Below, piece by piece: positions 9,067-19,000 of a stretch of 50,475 nucleotides of DNA (position 1 is the first letter of the stretch; each line of letters opens with the position of its first letter). The DNA lies in assembly GCA_025449645.1 (NCBI GenBank), contig JANWIY010000112.1, positions 1 through 50,475 on the forward strand, read 5' to 3'. The position numbers and the translations under genes were made by a program. The DNA is from Chitinophagaceae bacterium (lineage in GTDB: Bacteria > Bacteroidota > Bacteroidia > Chitinophagales > Chitinophagaceae). The notes under the pieces are model-generated. The model did not search any database, was not told where the DNA came from, and saw only the letters and a list, made by a program, of their open reading frames with translations.

Positions 9067-9897
9067 ATGATGATACTTCAAAACAAGAACGCAATTATAT
9101 ATGGCGGCGGTGGCTCCCTCGGAGGAGCGGTAGCCAGGGCGTTTGCCGCTGCCGGGGCAAGCCTGTTTTTAACAGGCCGTAATCTTAGTTCCGTTCAAAG
9201 GGTGGCAAATGAAATTCAAATTTCAAACGAAAAAGTGGAAGCTGAGGAAGTGGATGCATTTGATGAAAATGCAATTCTTGGCCACCTGGATAGGGTCATA
9301 CAAAAAGCAGGTAAAATTGATATTTCATTCAATGCTGTCGGCGTTGATGTTATACAAAACATTCCCCTGGTCGATATCCCGATGGAGGATTTTTTACGAC
9401 CAATAAGACTGACCATGCAAACCCGGTTTCTAACCGCAAAAGCTGCCGGCAGGCAAATGATGAAACAGGGCTCCGGAGTCATTTTATTTCTTACAGCAAC
9501 ACCGGGAGGAATAGGCTATCCATATACTGCAGGCTTTGCGCCGGCATGCTGCGCCGTAGAAAGCTTGTCGAGGAACCTGGCTTCTGAGTTAGGTGTGTAT
9601 GGCGTGCGGGTAGTAAACATCAGGTCCGGCGGCTCCCCGGATTCAAAGGTATTTAAAGAGGCAATCGAAACTAACCCTGCAGGTATGCAGGCCATCCTAC
9701 GAATGATGGAGGACGATACAATGCTGAAAAAGCTGCCTCTGATGGCTGATATTGCCAATGCAGCGGTATTTCTGGCATCCGATATGTCTTCCAAAATAAC
9801 CGGTGTTACCATTGATGTAACCAGCGGCACAACTGAAGGATTAAATTATAGAGTGCAATCGCAGGAATCGAAGTTTTCAACTTTTAATTCACCATGA
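9067..9897 (+). CDS. SDR-family protein with altered catalytic residues
   Basis: A 276-residue short-chain dehydrogenase/reductase fold. The cofactor motif is YGGGGSLGG (12-20), the NAG position reads FNAVG, and the C terminus carries AVFLASDMSSKITG and DVTSG. The active-site helix, usually YxxxK followed by ALESL, reads FAPACCAVESL here, with F157 at the Tyr position and C161 at the Lys position. The nearby Ser position is Thr or Ala. By SDR chemistry it should be poor or inactive in ordinary keto reduction, so it may bind a nucleotide as a sensor or catalyse a different reaction. It lies 34 nt after the AT-rich epimerase gene, probably in one transcript. Confidence 0.8.
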   Translation: MMILQNKNAIIYGGGGSLGGAVARAFAAAGASLFLTGRNLSSVQRVANEIQISNEKVEAEEVDAFDENAILGHLDRVIQKAGKIDISFNAVGVDVIQNIPLVDIPMEDFLRPIRLTMQTRFLTAKAAGRQMMKQGSGVILFLTATPGGIGYPYTAGFAPACCAVESLSRNLASELGVYGVRVVNIRSGGSPDSKVFKEAIETNPAGMQAILRMMEDDTMLKKLPLMADIANAAVFLASDMSSKITGVTIDVTSGTTEGLNYRVQSQESKFSTFNSP

Positions 9898-9939
9898 ATT
9901 GGCGTTCTGAGAACCTGCGATAAAATGGTTTCCATTAAA

Positions 9940-9964
9940 AAAACCCGTTCGATGAACGGGTTTT
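9940..9964 (-). terminator. Rho-independent terminator of tRNA-Pro
   Basis: An 11-bp perfect stem (9940-9950 with 9954-9964) around a 3-nt loop, GC-rich at its centre. Read on the minus strand it ends in a run of Ts (complement of the A-run at 9937-9943), 20 nt after the tRNA 3' end. On the plus strand the stem is followed by only a short T-run, so it may also weakly stop the SDR transcript. Confidence 0.8.
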
Positions 9965-9984
9965 GAAATTTAAATTAAAAATAG

Positions 9985-10059
9985 TCGGGGCGGCAAGATT
10001 CGAACTTGCGACCTCCTGGTCCCAAACCAGGCGCGATGACCGGGCTACGCTACGCCCCG
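9985..10059 (-). tRNA. tRNA-Pro (anticodon TGG)
   Basis: A 75-nt cloverleaf read on the minus strand. The 7-bp acceptor stem pairs 10053-10059 with 9986-9992, with discriminator A at 9985. The anticodon arm CCTGG-TTTGGGA-CCAGG carries TGG, and the T arm contains GTTCGAATC. The 5' end CGGGGCG is typical of bacterial proline tRNA. CCA is not encoded. It is flanked by a terminator and stands alone between convergent protein genes. Confidence 0.95.
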
Positions 10060-10212
10060 AACGGTGTTTTATCGCGGGGAGCAAAAGTAAGCTTTACTGC
10101 CCAATTATCATAGACACAGGGACAATTTTTCAGCAAACACCCATCCATCGAATCATTGATCTACAGCCATTTGAGTCTCCTTTTTACTTTTTAATTTTTA
10201 ATTTTTACTTTT

Positions 10213-12615
10213 TTACTCATTCTTCAAACTGCTGACCGGATTGGCAAGGGCCACTTTCAAACACTGCGCACTAATAAGCAGGAACGAAACAGAAAACACA
10301 ATTGCGCCCACGAGGACATAGTACCCGGCATGCTGCCCAATCCGATATGCATATTGTTCCAGCCAGCGGTTGGTTAAAAAGTAAGCCAGTGGCCATGCAA
10401 TCAGAATAGCTATTCCAATGAGGCTGGCATACTGCTTTAAAAAAAGCATGATAATATGGTAAATTTCAGCACCCAATACCTTCCTCACGGCAATTTCTTT
10501 TGTCCGTTTGGCGAGTGCGAGGGTTAGTACACCAAAGATGCCAAGCAAAACGATCAGACCCATCAGACCAGTCGCTATCCCTGCCGCTTTTTTGAGGTGA
10601 AGTTCCGTTTCATACATGGATTGGAATTTCTCATCCATGAAAAAGTATTCGAAGGGAGCGCCGGGAGAAAGTTCTTTCATTTTCCTTTTTAGCAGATCAA
10701 TGCTGCTGTTCAATTGCCCGCCCTGCAATTTCACTGATATGTAACGATAGGTGAGCGCGTCTCTCACATGAACAAATGCCAGCGGGCCAATGGCTTCATG
10801 CAGTGAAGAATAATTAAAATCCCTGACCACACCCACTACTGTAAAAACCCCTCCTCCGGGTGAGCGCAGCTTTTTTCCGAAGGCGTCTTTCCAGCCAAAG
10901 GATTCCATCGCGGCCTCAGAAATCACCATTTCGCCAGGAATATATCCTCCTTCATTCTTCCCAAAAAACCTTCCTTCAATCAATTTTATTCCATAGGCAT
11001 TGGCATAATTTTGATCTACGATAATAGTCGGAATAATCAGTGGCTGATTATCCTTTGAGCCGTCAGGTATCAGCGAACTCGCCATTGGCGTACGTTCCGG
11101 AACATCGAAAGAGAGGCTTGCATCCTTAACCGCAGGTATTTCCAATAAGCCATTGCGGATAGTCTCCATCTTCGCCACGCCGACTGAATCCCATTGTTTC
11201 GGAAAGGCAGAAATCACCATGAGCCGGTCCTTATTATATCCGAGGTCCTTTTCAAAAAAATAATTGACCTGTTCCGATATCGTCAGGGCCAGAATAAAAA
11301 CTACAGTGGCTATCATAAATTGCAGAACCAGCAGGGATTTTCGCATCCATGTCCCTTTTTCACTCAAACTGATCTTACCCTTCACGGAAGCGACTACTTC
11401 AGAAGCACTGAGTATAAAAGCGGGATAGATACCTGCAAGGGATCCGACAAAAACAATCATCAGACAAAGGAGTCCGGTCTGCTGAAAACTGAATTGAATC
11501 ACGGGCGGGATGGAAGTTTGTAATATCTCATTAAAAGGCGGACGCAGGAAGCTATAAAGAAAAAGAGATAATACTGCTGCCACAAAAGTAAGAACAATTG
11601 ATTCTGTGAGGTATTGGAAAACCAATTGCTGTTTTCTACCTCCAAAAACCTTTCTCAATCCAATTTCCCTGATCCGGTAACCAGAAGTGCCGATCATGAT
11701 ATTTACGAAATTAATGATCGCCAGCAGCAGTATCCCTACTGCCACGAGCGAAAGGATAACCAGCGTTTTTTCGACGGCCGCCCCATTAGCGGTTAAGTAA
11801 TAAGTGTCCAGGGGATTCAATTGAACTTCGAGATTTTTACTGATATTTTCCGGCGCATTTAATGAAATTAATTTTCTAACCGGGCCTGAAAGCTGTGATG
11901 GCTGCACTCCTGGTTTTAGCTCCAGGAACCCAACCAGCAGAGCCATATTCCATGAATCATCGCCTGCACCTGTTTGGTAATATCGATTCCCTTCAAAGGG
12001 TACAAAAACGCCATACCCCTTCTTATCAATAAAATTGTTTACTGTGTTATATGAAGTTGTCTGCAATACTGCAGAAACCTTGAAATCCTGCGTAGGGCCG
12101 ATGGTGTTTGTTATCGTAATCGTTTTCCCAATAGCATTTCTGTCCCCGAAAAGCTTCAGCGCCAATTCTTCTGTAACAACAGCTGAACTATTATTAATAA
12201 ATGCATGGTGCGGGTCTCCAAATAGTAATGGGTAGCCATACATCGACACCAGGGTTGTATCTCCAATAGCAATATCTTCCTGAAAGTGCCTGTCGCCTGC
12301 GGATACCACATTGGTTACAGGATTGTAGCGGTAATAATTTTCCACCAGACCGGTGAATTGCTGTTTCAGGGATTTAGGCAGCACACCGATGGTAGTAAAA
12401 TCCAATCCCATGTTTTTTATTTTCCATTTACTGGTCACCAGGTACTGGCGGTGAACATTCCTGAGGCCTCCATTCATTGACCCTTCATGCAATACGTATT
12501 GACCAATCAGCAGGCAAAAACAAATCCCGATCGCCAGGCAAAATATATTCAGTGCAGAGAACAATTTATGTCTGCCGAGTTGCCGGACGGCAACGAGAAT
12601 GTAATTTTTTATCAT
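10213..12615 (-). CDS. FtsX/MacB-type ABC transporter permease (second copy)
   Basis: An 800-residue inner-membrane permease with the same two-module design as the gene at 4650: an N-terminal helix (about 19-40), a periplasmic core domain, an FtsX helix bundle with YRIREIGLRKVFGG, a second core domain, and a final FtsX domain with RTKEIAVRKVLGAE. The two proteins share the architecture but are clearly diverged, so they are paralogues rather than a recent duplication. No ATPase gene is adjacent. Its start lies 13 nt after the stop of the MmcQ/YjbR gene on the same strand. Export, signalling or envelope roles are all possible. Confidence 0.9.
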   Translation of the reverse strand: MIKNYILVAVRQLGRHKLFSALNIFCLAIGICFCLLIGQYVLHEGSMNGGLRNVHRQYLVTSKWKIKNMGLDFTTIGVLPKSLKQQFTGLVENYYRYNPVTNVVSAGDRHFQEDIAIGDTTLVSMYGYPLLFGDPHHAFINNSSAVVTEELALKLFGDRNAIGKTITITNTIGPTQDFKVSAVLQTTSYNTVNNFIDKKGYGVFVPFEGNRYYQTGAGDDSWNMALLVGFLELKPGVQPSQLSGPVRKLISLNAPENISKNLEVQLNPLDTYYLTANGAAVEKTLVILSLVAVGILLLAIINFVNIMIGTSGYRIREIGLRKVFGGRKQQLVFQYLTESIVLTFVAAVLSLFLYSFLRPPFNEILQTSIPPVIQFSFQQTGLLCLMIVFVGSLAGIYPAFILSASEVVASVKGKISLSEKGTWMRKSLLVLQFMIATVVFILALTISEQVNYFFEKDLGYNKDRLMVISAFPKQWDSVGVAKMETIRNGLLEIPAVKDASLSFDVPERTPMASSLIPDGSKDNQPLIIPTIIVDQNYANAYGIKLIEGRFFGKNEGGYIPGEMVISEAAMESFGWKDAFGKKLRSPGGGVFTVVGVVRDFNYSSLHEAIGPLAFVHVRDALTYRYISVKLQGGQLNSSIDLLKRKMKELSPGAPFEYFFMDEKFQSMYETELHLKKAAGIATGLMGLIVLLGIFGVLTLALAKRTKEIAVRKVLGAEIYHIIMLFLKQYASLIGIAILIAWPLAYFLTNRWLEQYAYRIGQHAGYYVLVGAIVFSVSFLLISAQCLKVALANPVSSLKNE

Positions 12616-12628
12616 GGAAGTAAAATTA

Positions 12629-12976
12629 TCAATCGTACGAAGTGTATTTCTCTGCCAGTTTCAACGGGGCCACATTGCAATAAGCTGTTGTCAGCGCATC
12701 TTTGAAAAAAGCTTTCGTCGTTTTAGGGAGCTGTATCGTTGTCATGCCCATTCTGCCCCAGCCTCCGGCAACCGGATGGATAAGTTCCACGGGACCCGCT
12801 TTACACAAAATAGCCTGTTCATGGAGTGACAGTTTTAAATTAACATCTTTATTCACTTCAGAAAGGGTGCAAAATATTTTACCCTTCACCCGGAAAGCAA
12901 ACCGGTCAAAATGCGGTTTTTCGTCCGTTTCTTCAAAACTCAGTGCGAGCTCGCGGGCAGCTTTTACCGTTACCAT
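12629..12976 (-). CDS. MmcQ/YjbR family protein
   Basis: A 115-residue protein matching the MmcQ/YjbR (DUF419) family: an N-terminal helix with LALSFEETDEKPHFDR, a beta strand FRVKGKIFCTL, and a late GGWGRMGMTTIQL segment that is highly typical. Members have a CyaY-like fold and are often annotated as DNA-binding, although the biochemical role is unsettled. It is full length and probably cytoplasmic. It lies 55 nt after the helical-repeat gene and 13 nt before the FtsX permease, all on the minus strand, so co-transcription is likely. Confidence 0.85.
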   Translation of the reverse strand: MVTVKAARELALSFEETDEKPHFDRFAFRVKGKIFCTLSEVNKDVNLKLSLHEQAILCKAGPVELIHPVAGGWGRMGMTTIQLPKTTKAFFKDALTTAYCNVAPLKLAEKYTSYD

Positions 12977-13031
12977 AAAAATTCTTTTAATGAATATAAG
13001 AAATTCTACAGGTGGGGCATCGGGGCAGTTC

Positions 13032-13541
13032 TTATATTTTATTTAAAATCCTTTTTGCCCTGCTGCGGAAGGCAGGCGTTTCCTGTTCCCATCGGGTGTT
13101 TATAATCGTTTTTATCTCCGGGAGAATTTCCGGGTATTGCTTACATAAATTCTCTAGGATGGTCAATGAAAAAGCTTTAACCGCAATCGCCTCTTCGGGG
13201 GACTCAATAAAACCAAAACAAATACTCATCAGCCGGCCCTGGTATCGTTTGGGTATTTCAACAAATTGAAACAAGCGTACAATATTTCTTTTCGAAGCCG
13301 GATTGCCGTTTGTTTTTGAAAGCAGATCCAATAGTCTTTTAGTATAAGGATAAACGAGTGCTGGATGATGTCTCACACAATAACTCATGGGCCACGCAGC
13401 CCGCTGAGTGATCCGGTATTCGCCCGAAAAAAACAAGTTCATCAGTTCCGAAAAGCGGTGTTTGTTGTTTCCGATGTATTTAACAATCCTGTCGCACTGC
13501 GATTTACTATGCTCTTTCCGCAGTGTCAGTTCCAGGTTCAT
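13032..13541 (-). CDS. HEAT/ARM-like helical repeat protein, function unknown
   Basis: A 169-residue, all-helical protein with a regular spacing of amphipathic helices (near residues 28-42, 46-57, 60-72, 78-92, 97-112 and 116-130). The pattern resembles a short HEAT/ARM superhelix, as in DNA alkylation repair-like repeat proteins, but no catalytic residues are recognisable. Its ATG overlaps the stop of the DUF2252 gene in an ATGA arrangement (13538-13541). That implies translational coupling and a shared task, possibly as an adaptor for the DUF2252 protein. This is inference. Confidence 0.65.
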   Translation of the reverse strand: MNLELTLRKEHSKSQCDRIVKYIGNNKHRFSELMNLFFSGEYRITQRAAWPMSYCVRHHPALVYPYTKRLLDLLSKTNGNPASKRNIVRLFQFVEIPKRYQGRLMSICFGFIESPEEAIAVKAFSLTILENLCKQYPEILPEIKTIINTRWEQETPAFRSRAKRILNKI

Positions 13542-14767
13542 TTTACTGTCTTTTTCTTCTTCAATTTCAGGGGATTCTTTCCCAGGCTGGCCTCGCAGAA
13601 TTCAGCATAATACAACTGCATCGTCCTCTTGTATCGCCTGGCATATTCCAGAATGGACTCCTGCCATTGCTTGTTCTCGCCAAATGCGCTTAGCTCATCC
13701 ACTACGCTGGCGCCTTTCCATCCGGAACTCCTGATCTGTGCGGAAGCAGTCAGGGTAGCCATATCATCAATTATCTGAAACAGGTCGCGGTAACGATCCC
13801 GGACAAACTTAAAATCAAAGCTGTCTTTCATGGGTTGCATCTCCTGGACAATAAAAGATTCTTTTCTGAAAATTGTATAACTCAGGAGGGCGGGAGGAAT
13901 ATTTTGCATCCGTTGCTGGATATTTACGATCCGTTGAGCTTCGGATTCCCATTCGGGTTGTTGTAAGCCAAGGTATTTTTTGAGTGCTGGGGGAGCAGCC
14001 TGCTTCATCTCCATCAGCATGTATTTGTTTTTCCTGTTCGTACTTTTCAATAAAAACATATAGCGCTTCAAACCCAGGCTACCTGTTCCTGCAAGCCGGA
14101 AGGCGACATCCAGCACTTCGAAATTATAAGGACTGTAACTGTTATGCGTGATCCATTCATTAATATGCCGGGTCAGTTCAGATTTCAATTCATTATCCAA
14201 TTTGAAATGCCGGGGATGTTCCAGCAGGATGGCGAGGCTGTCTTTTTTTCTGACGGTCCTCTTCTCCAGGATTTGTTTTTCCTTTCTTTTGCTGACTGCC
14301 ATTAAAAAAGCCTGTACAATTCCTTTAGCGGTCTGCGGTTCAATATAATAAGATTTGCCTTTACTCAAAATCTGCGCATAATTTTTGAGAAAGAGTTGTG
14401 CCATTTTAATCGCCTTGTTTTCTTCTACCTTAAGAGAATCAAATGCAACAAATATGCTGCAGGTCATACGTGCCAACTCAACGCTGGCAGGTGCAAGCAG
14501 GGCGTCATCAAAATCATTCATGTCAAAATAAACCAGCCGGTTGTCTCCTTTATAACTCCCGAAATTCTCCAGGTGAAGATCTCCGCAAACCCATACAAGT
14601 GGTGAAGAAGGAAGGATGTCATTCCCATGGAGGTCCTCGTAAAACAAATGACCTGTGCCCCTGTAAAACCCGAAAAGGTTTTCCCGCATCAGCTCATATT
14701 TCACACGAAGCATTTCTGGTATCCTTCCCTGATTAAAGACCTCGATTCTTTCAAAACAAGTAAGCAT
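13538..14767 (-). CDS. DUF2252 family protein (kinase-like fold)
   Basis: A 409-residue protein with the DUF2252 signature VCGDLHLENFG (60-70), followed by YFDMNDFDDA (80-89). The HLENFG and FDxND motifs resemble the catalytic loop and metal-binding Asp of aminoglycoside/choline-kinase-like phosphotransferases. The family's substrate is unknown. The protein is cytoplasmic and about the usual length. It is the first gene of a minus-strand group with the helical-repeat gene (4-nt overlap) and probably the MmcQ gene. A 59-nt gap separates it from the divergent small gene at 14827. Confidence 0.85.
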   Translation of the reverse strand: MLTCFERIEVFNQGRIPEMLRVKYELMRENLFGFYRGTGHLFYEDLHGNDILPSSPLVWVCGDLHLENFGSYKGDNRLVYFDMNDFDDALLAPASVELARMTCSIFVAFDSLKVEENKAIKMAQLFLKNYAQILSKGKSYYIEPQTAKGIVQAFLMAVSKRKEKQILEKRTVRKKDSLAILLEHPRHFKLDNELKSELTRHINEWITHNSYSPYNFEVLDVAFRLAGTGSLGLKRYMFLLKSTNRKNKYMLMEMKQAAPPALKKYLGLQQPEWESEAQRIVNIQQRMQNIPPALLSYTIFRKESFIVQEMQPMKDSFDFKFVRDRYRDLFQIIDDMATLTASAQIRSSGWKGASVVDELSAFGENKQWQESILEYARRYKRTMQLYYAEFCEASLGKNPLKLKKKKTVK

Positions 14768-14826
14768 AAGCTGTGTTAAGATTCCTAAAGATCATCTTTA
14801 AATCTGAAATTGTAATTTTACCGGCC

Positions 14827-15054
14827 ATGCGAAATACAACAAAACTAAAACAGATTTTATTGAAATATGACCTGGCCCTGTCCATGGAAGAAGATTCCCT
14901 GATGAAGCTGACCCTGGTTGACAAAACCACGGGCCGCATGAAATCATTCGAACATGAATCCTATAGCCAGCTGATCAGCCAGGCATACGGGTACCTGTTG
15001 AAGGAACTAAAATCTGATTTAAATTTCCTCAAAAATAAAAAGATAGGTTTTTAA
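14827..15054 (+). CDS. Small conserved-looking protein, unknown function
   Basis: A 75-residue protein of mixed helix and strand with a charged N terminus and a LSMEEDSLMKLTLVDKTTGRMKSF beta region broken by the helix SYSQLISQAYGYLLKEL. No motif is recognised and there is no signal peptide or membrane segment. An in-frame start 18 codons upstream (14773) would reach close to the divergent DUF2252 start, so the ATG at 14827 is chosen. It ends 4 nt from the stop of the convergent YncE gene. The even amino-acid composition suggests it is real, but there is no independent support. Confidence 0.5.
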   Translation: MRNTTKLKQILLKYDLALSMEEDSLMKLTLVDKTTGRMKSFEHESYSQLISQAYGYLLKELKSDLNFLKNKKIGF

Positions 15055-15058
15055 GCGC

Positions 15059-16072
15059 CTACTCTTTCACCACCAATACCTGAAATGTGCCTGGAACCAG
15101 GGGTGGTCTTCTTTCTCCAGGTGCGGCCGTTTTTTCAAATTCAGCGGCAGGTAAAAAGGCGGTATGGTTTAATGGATCTTCGGCAATTGTTCTCGCACTT
15201 CTTTTGGTTGGCACATCAGCAACCAACACAAATTTATCGGCATTCTCTTCATGAACGATGCTCAGCTTGCCTTCGCCGCAACTCGCAAACACTTCTTTCA
15301 ACTCCGGATCAAATGCCACGCCATCACACCCATCTCCGATGGTTACCCGGGCAACCACTTTGCCGTTATCTGCATCCATGACCACCAGGGTTTTATCGCA
15401 GCCGGAAAATAATCTGCGCGTTTTTGTGTCCATGGCCAGGCCAGTAGGTCCTCCTGAAGGAGCCAGGGTCCAGCGGTTCATCAGCTTCCGGCTATTGATA
15501 TCCACTTCAGCAATTTCGCCCTTGTCCTCAATATTTACATAAAGTTTTCCCATCCCGTCTGATGCAGCAGTTTCGGGTTTGCCTCCGACCGGAATTGTTG
15601 CCACTACTTTTTCTGAAACCGGATCAATCAGGCTGAGATCACTGCTGCGGCCATTACAGGTGATGATAAGCTTAGAGAACTCATCATACATTATGGCGTC
15701 CGGATTCTGTCCGGCAGCAATTTGCCCCAACACCTGGTTTGTTTTCAGATCAAAAACGGTGACGGTGTTTATGCGTCCGTTGCTGGTATAGCCTTTGCCC
15801 AGGGAAGGAACGAATGCAATACCATGAACACCCGTTGTGTTTGGAATAACACCGACGGAATCTCCTGTTGTTTCATCCAGTACGTTCACCTGTGTACCAT
15901 GGGAAACATATATCCGGTTATTTCCCGGGCCCACAGCAATATAATCCCATCCGCCGCTGCTGACTATTGGAAATGTTTTGACAACCCGAAATCCGGAACC
16001 CTGCTGGGCATAAAGATTGCTAAAAGCGCAACTGCTTGTAAGCAGAAAGAGAATCAATGCATGCTTTTTCAT
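15059..16072 (-). CDS. Secreted YncE/YVTN-type beta-propeller protein
   Basis: A 337-residue protein with a signal peptide (LFLLTSSCAFSNLYAQ) and about seven 40-residue repeats of the form 'xDxxxxKVVATIPVGxxPxxxxxD'. Examples are VLDETTGDSVGVIP, VFDLKTNQVLGQI, LIDPVSEKVVATIPVGGKP and VMDADNGKVVARVTIGDG. This is the YVTN/YncE beta-propeller, usually a periplasmic ligand- or protein-binding scaffold without catalysis. It starts 12 nt after the RND permease stop, so it appears to be the last gene of the efflux operon. It may be an accessory to export or sensing; its ligand is unknown. The start is preceded by an A-rich tract rather than a Shine-Dalgarno sequence. Confidence 0.85.
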   Translation of the reverse strand: MKKHALILFLLTSSCAFSNLYAQQGSGFRVVKTFPIVSSGGWDYIAVGPGNNRIYVSHGTQVNVLDETTGDSVGVIPNTTGVHGIAFVPSLGKGYTSNGRINTVTVFDLKTNQVLGQIAAGQNPDAIMYDEFSKLIITCNGRSSDLSLIDPVSEKVVATIPVGGKPETAASDGMGKLYVNIEDKGEIAEVDINSRKLMNRWTLAPSGGPTGLAMDTKTRRLFSGCDKTLVVMDADNGKVVARVTIGDGCDGVAFDPELKEVFASCGEGKLSIVHEENADKFVLVADVPTKRSARTIAEDPLNHTAFLPAAEFEKTAAPGERRPPLVPGTFQVLVVKE

Positions 16073-16084
16073 TTTTTTTAATTT

Positions 16085-19000
16085 TTAATTTTTATTTTTC
16101 ACCCCATAGAACACCCTGAGTAAACTGGGGAATACTATAAGCAATAGTGGCAAAGCAATGATGAAACCGCCAATCACGGCGATAGCCAGTGGTTGGTGAA
16201 GCTGGGCTCCGGCACCTATTCCCAATGCCAGGGGCATCAGGGCAAAAATGGCGCCCAGTGCGGTCATTAGTTTTGGCCTGAGCCTGGTTGAAATCGCATA
16301 GATTATGGATTCATCAGCTGACCTGGTGATCAAGGACTCTTTGAATTGCAGAAATGTGAAAATTGCATTTTCGCCAATGATCCCGACAATCATGATTAAG
16401 CCTGTATAACTTCCTACGTTCAGCGGCGTTCCGGTAATATATAAGGCCAGATAACTTCCTGAAATGCCGAGGACGGCAACCACCAGGATCAGAAGAGCGA
16501 CTTTAAAATCTCTGAACAAAAACAGGATCGTTCCAAAAACCAATAAGCAGGCACTGATCAGTATCATTAATAATTCCTGAAAGGATTGCTGCTGGTCAGC
16601 ATAAGCTCCGCCATATTCAATATGATATCCTGCAGGTAGAATTATCTTCTGCTTAATCTGCGCCTGGATACCTTTGATAACTGTTCCCAGGTCACTGTTT
16701 TCGAGCCTTGCAGTGACCACGCCCATGGATTGCAGATTTTCACGCTGAATTTCGGCATCGCCGGGATTTACCTGAATCCTTGCGAGCGAAGAAATGGGAT
16801 TCAATTTACCGTTGGGCAGGAACAATTGGAGCGCCCCTAATTCCGCCACGCTGATCTTCCTGTTGCCCGGATATACCATCCGGATCGGTGTCAGCTGCTC
16901 CTTCTCCAGTAATTGTCCGACAATATTACCTTCCATATGCGTTTGCATCTGAAATTGCATATCAGCCGGAGTAATTCCAAACTGCGCCAGCCTGGAGTAA
17001 TCCGGATCTATACTCACTGAAGGTCCGGCAATTACGATGCCGTCGAATACGTCAGCTGCACCCTTGACTCCGGAAACTACGGAAGCAACCTGGGTGGAAA
17101 TCGAGTGCAATTTCTGCTGATCGTCTCCGAAAATCTTAATTTCTATGGGTTGTACGGAGGTCATCAGATCTCCCAGCATATCGGTGATCACCTGGCCGAA
17201 GTCAATGCGCAAGGCCGGCTGGGATGCCTCAATTTTAGCACGCAGGTCTGAGATTACTTCATCAGTAGTCCGGTTCCGTTTCTCATTTAACTGGATCAGG
17301 TAATCTCCTGTATTCGGTTCAGTTATGAAGAATCCCATCTGGGTTCCGGTGCGGCGGGAGTAAGCGCTGACTTCCGGAATAGTTTTTATTATTTTTTCCA
17401 CTTGTCTTAGAATACCGTCTGTCTCTTCCAGCGAGGTTCCGGGCGGCGATGCATAGTCCAGCACGATACTTCCTTCGTTCATTTCCGGAAGAAATCCCGT
17501 TTCGAGCCGGGGCAAAATGAGAATTACCGCAACAATCAATCCTGCCACTATGATCAGGCCGATCAGGGGGCGGAAAATAAAAAAAGATACCCAGCGCTGT
17601 CTCTTTACGGGATGTGCAACAACCGGTTCTGCAGATTGCCGTTGTTTTTTTCGGGTGAGGATTAAATAAATGACAGGGAGACAGATCCATGTTACAAAAA
17701 AAGAGCAAACCAGGGTGATGATCATAGTATCCGTCAGCACTTTAAAATAAGCTCCTGCAACGCCGCTCATTAATACAAAAGGAAGGAAGATGACAATAGT
17801 GCTGATGGAAGATCCCACCATGGCCGGCAGGAGGTAATGAATGGCTTTTTTAATCAGGGGCGCAGTCTGTTCCCCGGGATTTTCTTCATGCGTGCGATGG
17901 ATCTGTTCCACTACTACAATCGCGTCATCAATGATGAGTCCGATGGCTGCAGCAATTGCGCCAAGCGTCATGATATTAAATGTAAATCCTACTGCGTACA
18001 GTACGATCAGGGTAAGACAAAGCGTTATGGGAATCGTGATGAGGATGGTCGCACTGGCTTTCAGAGAACGTAAAAAAATAATCGCAACGATCATGGCGAG
18101 GATCAGGCCGACCCACAAGCTATCTGTTACGCTTTTTATCGAAGCATTCACAAAATCGGCCTGGATGTAATAAGGTTGAATCGAAACGCCCCCGGGAAGG
18201 ATCTGTTTTAGTTCTCTGATTTTTTGCTCCATCAGGCCGGAAAGCATTACAAGATTTGCATTTGGCTGCTTAATGACTGCGATCAGTATCCCTTCTTTAC
18301 CGTTGGCGTTTATTTTAGTGTATTCTACGGCCTCATCTATGCTTACTTCGGCAATATCCTGTACCCGCACAATCCTCTTCCCATTGTTCCGGATAATTAT
18401 GTTCCTGATATCTTCGATGCTATGCACCTGAGCATCCGTGGTACTCAGATAAAGGAATTTATAGTCCGAAAGGAACCCATTGGCTTTGATAAAATTTGTT
18501 TGAGCCAGGGCCTGACTGATCGTATCAGGCGTCACCATAAGCGCGCTCATCTTCCGGGCGTCCAGCTGCAACCAGTATTCTTTTGATTTACCTCCTATAA
18601 CCCGCACTTCTGAAACGCCTTCAACCTGTGATAAAAAAGGCTTTATCGTATACATGGCGAGCAATTTCAATTCAATGGGTGATTGCTGCCGGCCTTCCAA
18701 AGTATAGCCCATGACGGGGAGAATAGACGGATTCATTTTTTCGACAGTGATCTGCGTCTCAGGCGGCAGAAGATTTCTGACCTGCGAGATTTTGGATTCA
18801 ATGCGTTGCTGGCTCAGGTCAATCGCTGCATCCCAGTTCATAAATGCGGAGATCTCGCAGGTGCCCCTGCTTGTGGTGCTGCGGATCATCTTTAAATCAG
18901 GAACCTGCTTGATGGCATTTTCAAGTGGTTTCGTAACAGTTACCATCATTTTATCCACCGGCTGAAGGCCCGCGTCTGCAATGATCTTAATTTTTGGGAA

